A DNA stretch of 64,000 bases from Miscanthus floridulus (taxonomy: Eukaryota; Streptophyta; Magnoliopsida; Poales; Poaceae): assembly GCF_019320115.1 (NCBI RefSeq), contig NC_089584.1:71579533-71643532 (forward strand), given 5' to 3'. Below the pieces are notes generated by a model, which did no database searches, was not told the DNA's origin, and was given only the letters and a program-made list of their open reading frames with translations. Position numbers and translations under genes: made by a program. Within the stretch, counting starts at the first letter, position 1; the number at the start of each line of letters is the position of its first letter. Below are positions 22,936 to 34,942 of this stretch, piece after piece.

Positions 22936-25900
22936 CTATTTCATCTGAATCCTCAAGGGTTTTTTAGGTTCTAGAAAGATCTTGAGATGATTACCATTTA
23001 CCTTGAATAACGTACCTTCATCATTTTTAAGTGTTACCGCTCTATGCGACGAAGTGCATATGACTTTGAATGGTCCTTCCCATTTGCTCCGAAGTTTCCC
23101 ATGCCTGAATAATTTCACCCTAGAATTAGAAAGTAATACCTTATCTCCTAGGGAGAATTCCTTCTTCTTGATCCTCATATCGTGCCATCTCTTCATTCTC
23201 TCCTTGTATATCTTGCCGTTGTGATAAGCTTTTTCACGCCATTCATCAAGCTCAAAGAGTTGCATCTTCCTCTTTGTTCTTGCAGATTCCAAGTCCATGT
23301 TCCATCATTTGATAGCCCAGTGTGCCTTAATTCTAGCTCAACGGGTAGATGACATGTCTTCATGTAAATAAGTTGATACGGTGTCATTCCAAGAGGTGTT
23401 TTATAGGCTGTGCGGTAGGCCCATAACATATTAGGTAGTCTATCCTTCAATGCAGTCCCCATCTCATTGACCGTCTTCTATACAATATTCTAGATTTGTT
23501 TGTTTGATGTTTTTGCTTGGCCACATGTCTGAGGGTGATATAGAGTTGCGATGTTGTGATGGATCCCATGCTTTGACAAGTACTTGCGAAAGTTCTTGTC
23601 AATGAAGTGAGTGCCTCCATCACTAATCACCATTCTTAGAACACCAAAATGTGGAAATATTGTTTCTTCAAACATCCTCTTGGAGCTCTTAGCATCAACA
23701 ACTCTACATGGCATAGCTTCAACCCACCTGGAAACATAGTCAACTGCCACCAAGATGTACTCACAATTCTTCGACTTTGGAAATAGTCTCAAGTAGTCAA
23801 TACCCCAGACATCAAAAAGTTCGATCTAGAGGTTGTTGGTGAGTGGCATGACATCTCTCAAATTGATGTTTTCGTGCCTCTGACATGAACCACACCTTCA
23901 AATAAAATCCTTCATGTCTTCATACATGGTTGGTCAGATAAATCCACTTTTCCAGATCTTTGCATGAGTACGGAATGCACCATAATGTCCTCCATATGGT
24001 GATGAGTGGCATCGTTCTATGATCTTGAAGCCTTCTTCTACTGGTACACACCTCTTGAGTAGACCATCAGAGTAGACTCTGTAGGGGTACCACTCATCCT
24101 ATATGTGGAGATGACTTTCATATATGAGCTTCCTTTTGTTCTCCCCTGGTGGTACATAACCCGCAACCATAAAATTGACAATATTCATGTACCAGGGGTC
24201 GGATCTCGTGATCTTGAAGAGCATGTCATCCCGTAGAGAATCATTGATGGATAATTCATGTGGATTCTCAAATTGCATTCTAGACAAACGATCGGCAACA
24301 GAATTTTCTACTCCCTTTTATCTTTTATTTCTAAATCAAATTCTTGGAGTAACAAAATCCATCTTATAAGTCAGGGTTTAGCATGTTTCTTAGTGAGCAA
24401 GTATTTCAAAGCAGCATGATCAGTGTAAACAATCACCTTAGCTCCTACTAAGTAAGATCTAAATTTGTCTATAGCAAAAACAACAACCAGGAGTTCTTTT
24501 TCAGTTGTTGCATAATTAAGTTGAGGTCATGTCAGAGTTTTACTAGCATAGGCAATTTGCATGATGCTTCTTATCTTTTGTTTGTCCCAAAACTACCCTC
24601 ACAACATAATCACTTGCATCACACATAATTTCAAAAGTTAAAGACCAATCAGGGGGTTGAGTGATTGGTGTAGAGATGAGCGCTTTCTTAAGAATTTCAA
24701 AAGATTTCAAGCATGCATCATCAAATTCAACGGGAACATCCTTGGCCAAAAGATTTGTAAGTGGTCTAGCAATATGTGAAAAATCTTTTATGAAATGGCG
24801 GTAAAACCCCACATGACCAAGAAAACTACGGATCCCTTTGATATTTTTAAGTGGAGGTAACTGTTCAATTACTTCTATTTTAGCTCTATCTATCTCAATC
24901 CCATGTTCGGACACCAGGTGTCCAAGCACTACGCCTTCTCTAACCATGAAATGATATTTTTCCCAATTAAGGACTAAGTGATTTTTCTCACATCTTTGCA
25001 AAACCTCATCTAAGTTTTCAAGACAATCATAAAAAAATTCATAAACAGAAAAATCATCCATGAAAACTTTCATAATTTCTTCAATCATATCAGAAAATAT
25101 AGACATCATGCATCTTTGAAAAGAAGCTAGAGCATTACACAATCCAAAAGACATTCTACGATAAGCATAAGTTCCATATGGACATGTAACGGTGGTTTTG
25201 CTTTGGTCATCAGGATGGATTGGTATCTGGTGATAACCTCAATATCCATCTAGGAAATAGAAAAAGAGTGATTTGCCAGTCGCTCCAACATTTCATCATT
25301 GAAGGGCAACAGAAAATTATCTTTCTTTGTTGCCTTTTTAAGTTTTTGGTAGTCAATACACATCCGCCATCCTATGATGGTTTTTTGTGGGATTAATTTA
25401 TTCTTTTGATTTTTAACAACAATCATGCCTCCCTTTTTAGGCACAACTTGTACAGGGCTAACCCACTCGCTATTTGGGATGTGATAGATGATCCCAGCAT
25501 GCAAGAGTTTCAAAACTTCTTTCTTAACAACCTCTCTCATTGCATTATTAAGCCTACGTTGTGGCTCCCTAGAAGGTATAAAATCGGGGTCTATAGGTAT
25601 ATGATGTGTGCAAAGAGCAGGGCAAATTCCCTTAAGGTCTTGGAGTGAGTAGCCAAAAGTAAAACGATGCTTTTCTAAGACAGTTAGCAAGCAGAGGGTT
25701 TCTTTCTAAGAAAGTTTATCACTAATGATCATAGGAGCCCTAATCATTATTGAGAAAAGAATATCTAAGACTAGAAGGTAGGGGTTTAAGCTCAATGGAG
25801 GGCTTAGGTGGTTCCTTTAATTCACCTAGGGATTTAGGCTCTATGAAATTATCGTCCTCCTCTTCGATGAAGGGCTGGGCATCATCTTCAAGATTGGGTT

Positions 25901-26097
25901 CGATCAGATCATCAAGAGATGTGACCTTAACCTCTTCCATTGGGTCTTGCTCAGGACTTGTCTCAGTCTTAAAATTTAGAGAATGAGTAATAGGCAAAGA
26001 TAGTTTAAAGTTTTTTCCTGAGGCTTATCTTCAAATTCCCTATTTGTCCTTCTTTGATAATTCTTTCAAGTGGTTGTCCTATCAACGGGTTGAACTC
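22936..26097 (-). pseudogene. Athila-type pol: RT, RNase H, integrase (decayed)
   Basis: From high to low coordinates: an acidic linker (25997-25740), the RT palm start (25690-25250, with WVSPVQVVPKKGG and WRMCIDYQKL), the RT active site FMDDF near 25060 in 25154-24543, RNase H starting CDASDYVV, the integrase zinc finger (CHSSPYGGHY...CGSC, about 24100-23880), and the integrase core with [23 protein letters not shown] and YHPQT (23792-23490). A C-terminal domain follows (23298-22936, KWEGPFKV). Stops and a start loss separate the segments. Confidence 0.88.
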
Positions 26098-26488
26098 TGT
26101 GGGGGTATGGCCCCCGGTATCCATAAGACAAGACATGGGCTGCACCATCAGAGGTGCCCTAGCCCACAAGATTAAGGCGTGCACGGTGCTGCTCGGCGTG
26201 CACCGTAAGCTATTGTATAGTACCAAATATTATACTTTTCCTTGTAACCCTACCCCTCCAGAGTATATAAGGAGAGGCAGGGGTCCCCTAGTCGCTAGAC
26301 TACACCTCAATACAATATACCAAAGACACAGGACGTAGGGTATTATGTCGATCAGATGGTCCGAACCTATCTAAATCTTGTGTCTTGGTGCTTGTATTAC
26401 CATCTCGCTCCTGATCTCGCTCACCTCTATGATAAATCTACCATAGTGGGATACCCCTCGGTGGACTGCCGAGCATCTTTTGTCGATA
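26098..26488 (+). repeat. LTR of the nested Gypsy element
   Basis: 391 bp. TG start, CA end mutated to TA. It contains GAGTATATAAGGAGAGGCAG (promoter) and CCTCAATACAATAT. It is followed by the tRNA primer-binding segment at 26490-26506. Confidence 0.8.
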
Positions 26489-27825
26489 GTTGACGCGCTA
26501 GGTAGGGGCGTGCGCGCTGATCCTCCGGTGAACCAGATGGACCACAAGATCAACATGACGTTGTCCACAAGATCGTTCTTTGGTTTTGCATGGAAACTTC
26601 GTCATCATCTGTGGCGATTCGGCTACCTGTAGAGCACCTCGATCTATGGTGATTTGGCTACCTGCAGATTCTAGTGTCCAGCTTCTTCTGAGTCCACGCC
26701 GACTCTGACACATGGGCAATCTGCCCTAACCGGCTCCAACTCTCCGAGAGAAAGCCTACAAGCACCACACGGAACCTGATAGACTTTAGGGTCACATCAT
26801 ATCAACAAGATATACAACAAGCCAGTAAGGAGGACACGAAGTAATGCAAGCCAATACAAAACAAGCAAGCTGGTGACGCGTGCAAGCCAACTTGCACGTA
26901 TGCACTTGCACGAGCGCATGCACGGAGGCATCTGTGTCTATTTTTTCCCACGCAGTGGACTCCATCCGGATATGCCACAACTCTGCACGTCTGTGGGCTC
27001 TGGCTTTTGCACTGGCCAACGCGATTCGACGTCCTACGCCTCTAGGATACGCTGACTACTCCAATGGCGACTACGAAGACAACGCACACATCAAGCACGC
27101 TTCGGCCATGCCCCATCTACTCCATGTAGCATTGCTTCTCCGACCAGATTGAATGCGGCTACGACAACGATATCTCCGTATCTAATCTGCATAACGCCGA
27201 CCAGATAATGCCATACGCCATCAACCAAACATTCTGTCTAAAGTTAAGTCACGCTTTAATATTTTTCTAAATATTCTCTAGTCTCCATATATCGCCGCAA
27301 TATTTCTCTGAGCTATTTTCTCCATGTTTGTTCTCCAAATGATTTTCTAAACCTCCGAACAGTCATGTTGACGCTCGGATGTCCCCAGAGATGGCCCTAT
27401 CTCCGGCTCCTCCCTACATGTACTACGGGCTCCGCGCTCTGTGTTATGGGTGGTCGGCAGTGGTTCCTTGGTGACGCCTGTTCCTCCTACACGTGCACGG
27501 GCTCCGCGCTCGACGTTATGGACTATGGGCTAGCTAGGGCTAGAGACTCAGCTACACACTAACAGGTCGGGCGGTTTATATTAAATATAAATACATCTTT
27601 GTACCAACTGATCGCTGAGCTACATACGCTATTTTTCCCCGAAGTTCATATATTTTTACATTATGTACTACCGTTTTACATATTTGTATTGCAGGATCAT
27701 CGCCCAGGTGATTAGACCACCTGGTGCTCGGAATTCTCCACTGATCAACTGGTCGAACCACTAGGTTCATGGACTTCATCGCCGACTAGTTGATCGAACT
27801 GTTCGCCGATCGCCAGCTACGTCAG

Positions 27826-28195
27826 GGGCTCCTCGGTGCTCGTGCTTCATCGCCAGCTATGCTAGGGACTCCTCGGTGCTCGGATTCTTCATGCTCGAGG
27901 ACTAAGTGGGCACACTTCACCGCATGGACATCGCCAGCTATGTCAGTGCTCGGACCTCGCCAGCTACGTTGGGGACTCCTCGGTGCTCAGACATCACCAG
28001 CTACGTCGGGGACTCCTCGGTGCTCGGACATCGCATCGCCGCCTATGCCGGGGACTCCTTGGTGCTCGGACGTCGCTAGCTACGCTGGGAACTCCTCGAT
28101 GCTTGGACCTCGCCGCCTACGTCGGGGACTCCTCGGTGCTCGGACTTCGCCAGCTACGCCAGGGACTCCTCGATGCTCGGACATCGCCGCCTTAA
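27826..28195 (+). repeat. Tandem repeat of about 36 bp in the nested Gypsy element
   Basis: Around nine irregular units of GGGGACTCCTCGGTGCTCGG followed by ACATCGCCAGCTACGTC. The units vary in length and sequence. The array ends about 20 bp before the element's truncated end. Confidence 0.8.
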
Positions 28196-28220
28196 ATACC
28201 ATGGTTCCTTATAAAAGCTC

Positions 28221-29430
28221 AAATAAACCATGATTCCTTTTACCTAGATAGGGTGGACATAAAGTATTCCCAAACTTAGGAGAATCTATCCTGAAAGACT
28301 TTTCAACAACTTTGTTGTTGGGGTTAATGGTATGTCTTTTAATAAATCATGAGCAAAAGATGCAGACATGATATTAACACCCACAACTAGATTATAAAGA
28401 GCATCGAAAGGAGCTTTGTTAATTTGGCAGTGAATAGAAATAAAAGGTAAGTCTAGTCAAATCACATCAGAGGAAAGCTCTGATTCTTCCAACTACTCAT
28501 TGCTTATAATAGATACTAACCTTTTCCTAGTCTTTTTAAGGAAAGCTTCCTTAGAAGGGTCAAAGATTTCTTCATGGGGTGATGATTTTCTAGACTTCTA
28601 GGGCTTCCTCATAGTATGATAATTCGAGATGTTTCCATATTCAGCAAAAAGTTCATCCTTGAATTCAAGCATAAAATCCAAATTTGGAGTTTCCTCCTTT
28701 TTCCGGTGGTTCGAGATTTGTGACAACTGAAGTATGTGATGGGTTTGGCAAAGGTTCAGCTATCTGGGATTCCACCTCTAGTAGCTTCTCTTGCACTTCT
28801 TTAGGTAATGGGGTCTTCTCTAAAACTTTATCAAGAATGCCTCTCCCCAAATTGGCAGAGACATGCAAGAACGAACCTCCTAAAGCTATGTCAAGAAACT
28901 TTGAGGTTTCCCTATTAAGACCCATATAAAAGCATTGAAGAAGAATGGGGTCTTGAATGGCAAGGTCAGGGCCGGTATTAGTAAGATCATTAAATCATTC
29001 CCATGACATGCCAAGAGATTATTTTTCTTTTTGTTTAAAAGATAGAACCAGCTGGCTACTCTAGAGATGGAAAAGAAATTCAAGCAAAAGCTAGAACATA
29101 AGGCTTCCCAATCTCCTTGCCTACTTCCTATGGTTTGATTAAACCAATGTTTAGCTCTTCCCATCAAAGAGAATGAAAAAAGCTTCCATCGTAAGTTTCA
29201 TCCAACATACCCACAATATGTAAGCATGCGCAGGTCTGCTCAAACTCACGTAGGTGGAAGTAAGGGTTTTCATCTTCTTCACCCAAAAGGGATTGTTCCT
29301 AGACCATGTTAATTAAACACAGACGTATCTCATAGCCAGGTGTTGGGATAGGCTTTGAGAATTTTGGTGGCTCTAGGCGTGCGCTCGTAGATGCGGCATA
29401 TTGATGGATAGGAGTAGATTCCAAATCCAT
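28221..29430 (-). pseudogene. Athila-type gag and protease region (decayed)
   Basis: Gag starts at 29430 (MDLESTPIHQYAAST), typical of this lineage, with several stops, most at Gln or Trp positions. It continues through KHWFNQTIGSRQGDWE and a segment NRETSKFLDIALGGSF. The protease region near 28480-28240 reads HCQINKAPFDALYNL; the usual catalytic Asp is present as FDAL. The nested insertion cuts the frame at 28216. Confidence 0.75.
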
Positions 29431-29528
29431 AGTAAAAGACAAGAATATAAGAATAAAAAGATACAAGGTTAAGTTAGGTTCGAAGTTAACTCAGCAACCG
29501 TTTCTCTGACAACGACTCCAGAAATGCT

Positions 29529-30729
29529 TGTTGGTATATTTAAATACACACAGATAAATCCACAAGTGCACGGATACCGATGTAGCACTTCAACGGAAAG
29601 TATTCTAGAATATCAAACTCAAGGAAACGTGTATGAAATTAACTAAGTCTAACTTAACCCAGAGTAGCAACAAGGATTAAGATAAGTAGGAGCATAAAAA
29701 GGATCACTAGGGTTTTCTAGTTCTAGCTTCGATAAGTTATATCTTCTAATGTTCAAATGGGGATATTACTACAGAGAAACATAGGCAGAGTATGTTTTCT
29801 TATAGTAACCAGATCCTGCTCGGCCTACAGACGGAGATGGTCTACAAAGGACTCAACAAGGCTTTATAGTCACCCTTGTAATCTACCACCGATCCGGAAT
29901 GTAGGGTACATCCACGAGTAATCGAGTCTAAACACCACGCTTGCACTATGAATACTACTCTAACCCAATAACGACAAGGATTAAAGTACTCATAAAAAGT
30001 CGTAAACCTGATGAACAATATAAACAAGATATGTACTTGAATCAGAAGTTGATTTCCAGAGAAATCTTAGAAGCAAGCTCAAATAGAACTTGATTCCACC
30101 AGGTACAAGTCGTAGAGAGAGCACCAACAGGCTAGTACTTCCTCCAAAACTCTTCCCTCACTCTCTATATCACTAGATCCTAACTTGGAGGACTAATTTT
30201 CTCCTGATTGCTGGCTTTGATTCTGATAATGAGGATAGGAATTGTGGCTTAGGGTTTCTGAATATCAGGATCTGCTCTGCAGGAGGAGGTACATGGGCTT
30301 ATATATAGGGGGGTACGTCAATTCGGGACCCTCGGATCAAACCGACCTTGAACAACGGCGTAGATTTGATCTTTAAGTTGGTGGAGAACCGACATTCGAA
30401 TGAGGGGCTGACACATGGGGCCCATAGGCCGGCTAGCCTGGAGGTGGGGCCGACCGGCCCCACATGTTAGTGGCTCGGTCCCTGTTGCTGTGGTTTTCCT
30501 TCTATAGTGTTCTAGAGTCTTCCTAGGTTGGTTTCGTCGCGGATAACCGTGATTTTCTTTGACGAATAGGTCCTTGACGGTTTTCTGATTAAATCCTCCT
30601 GCAGTCACAGATTCACTAAAACTCATGGAATTTGTTAATTTAAACCCCTAATCCTATTTTAGTGATCCATTTTAATCATTTATGCAGGGTATATTGATAT
30701 TTTATGATTGACATTAACTACTGTCAATA
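29529..30729 (-). repeat. 5' LTR of the Athila-type element
   Basis: 1201 bp. The sense start is TATTGACAG, so the expected TG is mutated to TA. The sense end is CCAACA. The primer-binding site follows on the sense strand: TGGAGTCGTTGTC within 29505-29525, close to the TGGCGCCGTTGCC form usual in grass Gypsy elements. Confidence 0.9.
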
Positions 30730-31091
30730 ATGGCCTAAGTCAAACTTGTATGACTTTGACTAAATTTATAAACATATTAACATTATAATATTAAATAATT
30801 GCATATATTTCATGGTTTATCTCATTAATCTTGTTTGATATTGTAAATGTTTGTATATTTTTCAATAAACCTGGTTAAAACTAGAGATATTTAACTTAGG
30901 ATAAAATTAAAATGACTTACCATTTTGAACAGACCGAGTATAGGACTTCAGACCATATAGCCATTTGCTTTGGTTTTTCTTCCCTTCTTCCCCCAACTTC
31001 TTTCCCTGTCCTTTTTAACCCCTTCCCTCCTCCGTATGGCCACCGGAATTGGAAAAATAAAATAAATACACATCGGCAAGCTCTGGAACAT

Positions 31092-31265
31092 TTTAGGCTC
31101 TATTTGATCCATAGAAATAACTAGTTGACTAATTTTCAGTCCTTAAGCATCTAAATATGCAGACTAATTGTTAATTCACTAGTCATTGGCTAGTTGTTAG
31201 TTCACTAGTTTACTTGTATGAGCTAATAGGACTAGTTGTTAGTCCTAGTCCATCCAAACAGCACT
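31092..31265. mobile_element. Short MITE-like element
   Basis: Ends GGCTCTATTTGATCC and CCATCCAAACAGCAC are imperfect inverted repeats. The interior is rich in ACTAGTT/AACTAGT. Confidence 0.45.
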
Positions 31266-31346
31266 TAAGCTGTTGCATTGCATGCACACCAGCTTCGGCT
31301 GAAATGGGGAAGTTCCCGTTATGCCAGCCGGGGAACTAGAATACTA

Positions 31347-31579
31347 CTTCCTCTGTCCCAAATTATCTGTCGCTTTTGGTTTTCATGCCACAAGTTTGAC
31401 TCGATTTATAGAAAATACGTGCAACATTTGTATCTCTAAATAAATTTATTAAAAAACTAGATTCAAAGATCTTTTCAATGATACCAAGTATGTACCATAA
31501 ATATTAATATTTTTAATATATATTTTGTCAAAGTTGTTTCTCGAAAACGAAAACGACATATATTTTGGGACGGAGGGAG
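31347..31579. mobile_element. Stowaway MITE
   Basis: Left end CTTCCTCTGTCCCAAATTAT, right end TATTTTGGGACGGAGGGAG, flanked by TA on both sides (31345-31346 and 31580-31581). 233 bp, AT-rich interior. Confidence 0.9.
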
Positions 31580-32589
31580 TAGATGCCAGGTCTTTAGTTT
31601 TTTTTTTTTTTTTTTTTACTTTTGTGTTCTCCAACTTTTGAAGCCTTTTCCAATCACCTGATTAATTAGGGAGTATACTTAGCATTAAACTTAAAGCACG
31701 GACAGGATCACGTGGCGGAGGTTTCCTATCGAGTTTCACAGTCATGTTGGTGTACTGTGATTAACTACTGCTTGACACGGCATCTGTGACTTAATTAGAC
31801 TATTAGAGCATCGTCCCTCCATGGGTAGTGAGTGGTTCACTAGTACTAAAATACACAGCATTGCTTTGCTGGACATCTTTGTCGGTGTGAGAGGTAACTT
31901 TACCGTAAACAGAGCGTTATGGAGATTTATGAGTTGTACCACAACGCTCAGTTTCTAGATATTTGTGTAATTGAGAGTGTTTGTAACGTGTTGATGTACC
32001 CAGCTATTATCTAATATAATTCTTCTTTCGTCGCAAAAAAAATTAACTAAACACGTCAACAAAAATGTTGCCATCATCAGCGTCATTGTCTGATCTGATC
32101 TCAGTGGATGATTGGAAACACAATGTCACACAAACTAACGACGGAGACCTAATAATTTTGTTTGTGAACAAGATTAGCTAGAGAGATTAGGCGCCACTAG
32201 CACGTGATGGACCGGATTTTCAAGCCTTCGACGACCTTTTGCTCTGAAGACTTTCTTGTGCTTCCCATGGAGCGGACCTGCTGGACCTTCTCGAAACTAG
32301 CCCCAAGAGTCAACCAATCTGGCCGAACTTCTTACTTAATCTTGCATAATTTACGCTCAAACAAAACTTCTTTTGCCACGTTGCCTTGAAAGAAATTTTA
32401 GTTTGTTTTTCTATAACGGTAGATATAGATGATTTAGATACAACCAAAGGGGTTACTTTTTATCTTTCACAATATCAGGGTTGGCACTTAAAAGCAAATT
32501 TAGACGTTACATCAAAAGTGAGCAATTTGGATGTGAATTTAGGGAGTTATTATTACAGAGGCGAAGATGCATGTTCTAGATATATTTTA
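31580..32589. other. No gene recognised; possible retroelement tail
   Basis: TCTAATATAATTCTTCTTTCGTCGCAAAAAAAA (about 32010-32042) looks like the 3' end and short A tail of a non-LTR retroelement or a retrocopied transcript. I could not identify the body. Confidence 0.3.
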
Positions 32590-33459
32590 CACTACTAAAA
32601 AAAACACAGCACAGGCGGCTGAAAAGCCTCTATAGGCATCTGTATTTCCTCCTCTACAAAACAACCATTTGTAGAGGCGGGCGCCAGCCACCTTTAAAAA
32701 TCAGATATCTAGAGACGGATGTATTTTGAGCCGTCTCTACAAATCGTTGCCCAGAAATTACAAAATAAGGCTAAAAATAGCAAAAAAAACCTGAGGAGAC
32801 CCCACCAGGCAACACATGTGCCGCACAATTTTTCGTGGAGGCGGCCACGGGGGGGGGGGGGGGGGGTTTGAATCCACAACCTAAGCCTTTGCGCATTTCT
32901 CCCCTATAACCACTCCACTCATAGGACACTTATATCCAGTTGAGATATTCAACCACCTCATTTTATCCCCATTCAGTTTTGAAATGAGTATTTGAGACCA
33001 TAAACGAATTCAAATAAAAAAGTTATCAACAATAGGTTCAATAACTTCCGGAGATTTACAACTTTGGTTTTGGTCGTTATCCGAGGTCGTTTGAAGCATT
33101 TGAATTTCAAATGTAAGAAGTTCAAACGTAATTTTTCATGCATAGATGATTTCAAATGAAAAAGTTATCAACTACAAAGTTGCATAACTTTTCGAGATCT
33201 ACAACTTTCGTTTTGGTTGTTTCTCCATCTGAGGTCATTTAAAAAAATAAAATTTACTATGTAGCTCTTATTTTTAGAGGCGGCTGAAAATCGATTTCTA
33301 GAGGCGGCTAGCCGTCTCTAAAAATATGGGCATTTGTAGAGAAGGCTGGAAACAACTGTCACCTCTAGAAATCATATCGATTTTTAGAGGCGGATGTATA
33401 TTGGCCCGCCTCTATAGTAAAAAAGCCTTTCGTCTCTGAAAATCATTTTTGTAGTAGTG
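32590..33459. mobile_element. Non-autonomous CACTA element
   Basis: 870 bp. Starts CACTACTAAAAAAA and ends TTTTTGTAGTAGTG, with the 3-bp TSD TTA on both sides (32587-32589 and 33460-33462). Subterminal copies of TAGAGGCGG/CCGCCTCTA recur at both ends (for example near 32615, 32675, 33290, 33380), as expected for CACTA transposase binding repeats. No ORF of note. An 18-G run lies at 32849-32866. Confidence 0.9.
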
Positions 33460-34605
33460 TTATATATTTTTTATAATGGTCCATGTGGATAACTTTTTAG
33501 AAGATAAATTAAATCCTATGGCTATTGTTAACCAGTAGTCTATCAACCTGTGTGGGAAGACTTTTAGAAGGCATAAGCTTTAGATATTGATGTTTAATAC
33601 ATACAGTTAATAAAAATTACTTATGTTAGTTTATTTCTATATTTTTTGTTTATTTTCTAACATGATGGGCATATATATACACTAATGTGATCTCTATCTA
33701 GTTGTGATGAATTTAACGATTACTGATTTATGTGCCTTTTTGTCCATATGTATAGTTTCTATCCTCTGCATATGGAGCCTTTATGTATTTCATTATGCAT
33801 TTAGTTGAAACCTCAGCTTAAGTTATGGTGGTTCTTGTTGCATCCCATGACATCATGAATCTAAATTTTGTTCTCATTCATTGTTACAAGTTTTCTATCC
33901 TCAAGTTAAGTTGAAACTCTTGGGCTTATTGTATCTTTATTAATTTTTGTTGTGTTTTTCTAAAAAAAGAATTTTAAGTCATAGACTGCACTCTGAAGTA
34001 CACAATGCATAGATGTCCATTTAAATATATACCTTATTGGTCAAGATTGGTGATAGAGCTTGAAGTGAGATATAGGGTGGAGTAGTAGTGCTAATCCCAA
34101 AAGGATATTGATGTTTTAAACCTTATAATCATTGTTTACTTTAAAGGAATCTCAAAGACAATGAGGGCCATAACTACCTTTGGTATGCACTAGCCTCCCC
34201 AATTTCTTAAGATATTGGATTCTCTTATCAACAATTTATGTGTAATTATAAACATAGCATGCTTATAATTATAATATTAATATAGATATGCCAAATATTT
34301 TAGTTAAAATGTACAAAGTTATATAGAGTAACAATTTATGTAAATTATATGTCATGGATATTAATATATTTTTAAAATAATTTGTTAGTATCATGATTGT
34401 TGAAACAAAGTATGTATATTATCACTCATTGATTCATACATATACGATATTCGGTTGAGATGGCTTGCCTTATGACAAAACAGGATGACTTTCTTTTATA
34501 TGTGGAGAGGTTTAAAGTATCTATACACAATATAGGTGAGTGGAATAAATATGAGGAGACAAATATACGATATTGGTTGGAGCATGTTAAGAGAGAAATA
34601 TGATA
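33460..34605. other. AT-rich region without recognised features
   Basis: Several short open frames on both strands, none with a known motif. Confidence 0.4.
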
Positions 34606-34750
34606 CTTCCTCCATTCCAAATTATAAGTCACTTTGATTTTTTTGGTTCATCCATTTTGTTATGTATCTAGACATATTATTATATCTAGATGCATAACAA
34701 AATGGATGTACCAAAAAAGCAAAACGACTTATAATTTGGAACGGAGGGAC
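34606..34750. mobile_element. Stowaway MITE, near-perfect palindrome
   Basis: 145 bp. CTTCCTCCATTCCAAATTAT at the left and ATAATTTGGAACGGAGGGAC at the right, TA on both sides. Almost the whole element folds into one hairpin around TATTATTATATCTAG. Confidence 0.9.
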
Positions 34751-34942
34751 TATGTAATATAGATATGCATGGGAGCCCCTGTTACGTAAGAAAATGAGAC
34801 CAATCCAATCAGTTTTTATTGATTAATCATCAAAAAGAGAAAAAATGGTGCCTAAGTTCAGAGCTGAAGAGGACTTAAACCAAGTAGCTTGATAGATGTA
34901 CAGCATCTTCAACCAAGCAGTTGAATTGGAGGATAAAATATG

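Larger units (their letters stand above)
26098..28215 (+). mobile_element. Truncated Gypsy element nested in the Athila element
   Basis: A 391-bp LTR (26098-26488) starts TGTGGGGGTATGGCCCCCGG and ends TGTCGATA (ancestral CGACA), with a TATA box at 26264-26270. The PBS-like GTTGACGCGCTAGGTAGGGG follows. The inside is non-coding leader-type sequence ending in a tandem array. No 3' LTR is present. The flanks AACTC (26093-26097) and AGCTC (28216-28220) may be a TSD with one change, and the Athila reading resumes on both sides. Confidence 0.75.
18880..30729 (-). mobile_element. Athila-type Gypsy retrotransposon, complete but decayed, with an internal insertion
   Basis: LTRs at 18880-20111 and 29529-30729 flank 9.4 kb of internal sequence. 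The 5-bp TSD ATGGC is perfect (18875-18879 and 30730-30734). The coding order on the minus strand is gag, protease region, RT, RNase H, integrase, then a post-pol ORF, as in Athila-like elements. RT reads FMDDF, characteristic of this group. Many stops make it inactive. A 2.1-kb truncated Gypsy element (26098-28215) interrupts it between protease and RT. Confidence 0.9.
18622..30735. mobile_element. Tourist-like MITE split by the Athila element
   Basis: Left end GGGCCTGTTTGTTTG (18622), right end CAAACAAACATGGCC (reading through the Athila insertion to 30735). TAA precedes the left end (18619-18621) and follows the right end (30736-30738), the 3-bp TSD of Tourist/Harbinger MITEs. Interior AAAAGCC/GGCTTTT repeats are typical of this family. 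The pre-insertion length is about 260 bp. Confidence 0.8.
18579..30938. mobile_element. Stowaway MITE split by nested insertions (18579-18618 and 30739-30938)
   Basis: The left end CTCCATCCGTTTAAAATTG is preceded by TA (18577-18578). The right end TTTTGAACAGACCGAG is followed by TA (30939-30940). Without the insertion the MITE is about 240 bp. The Tourist-like element and the Athila element sit inside it. Confidence 0.75.

Noticed and set aside
26792..27152. Cys/His-rich small open frames in the nested Gypsy element
   Set aside because: Cys and His are spread without knuckle spacing; the sequence is leader-type and non-coding.
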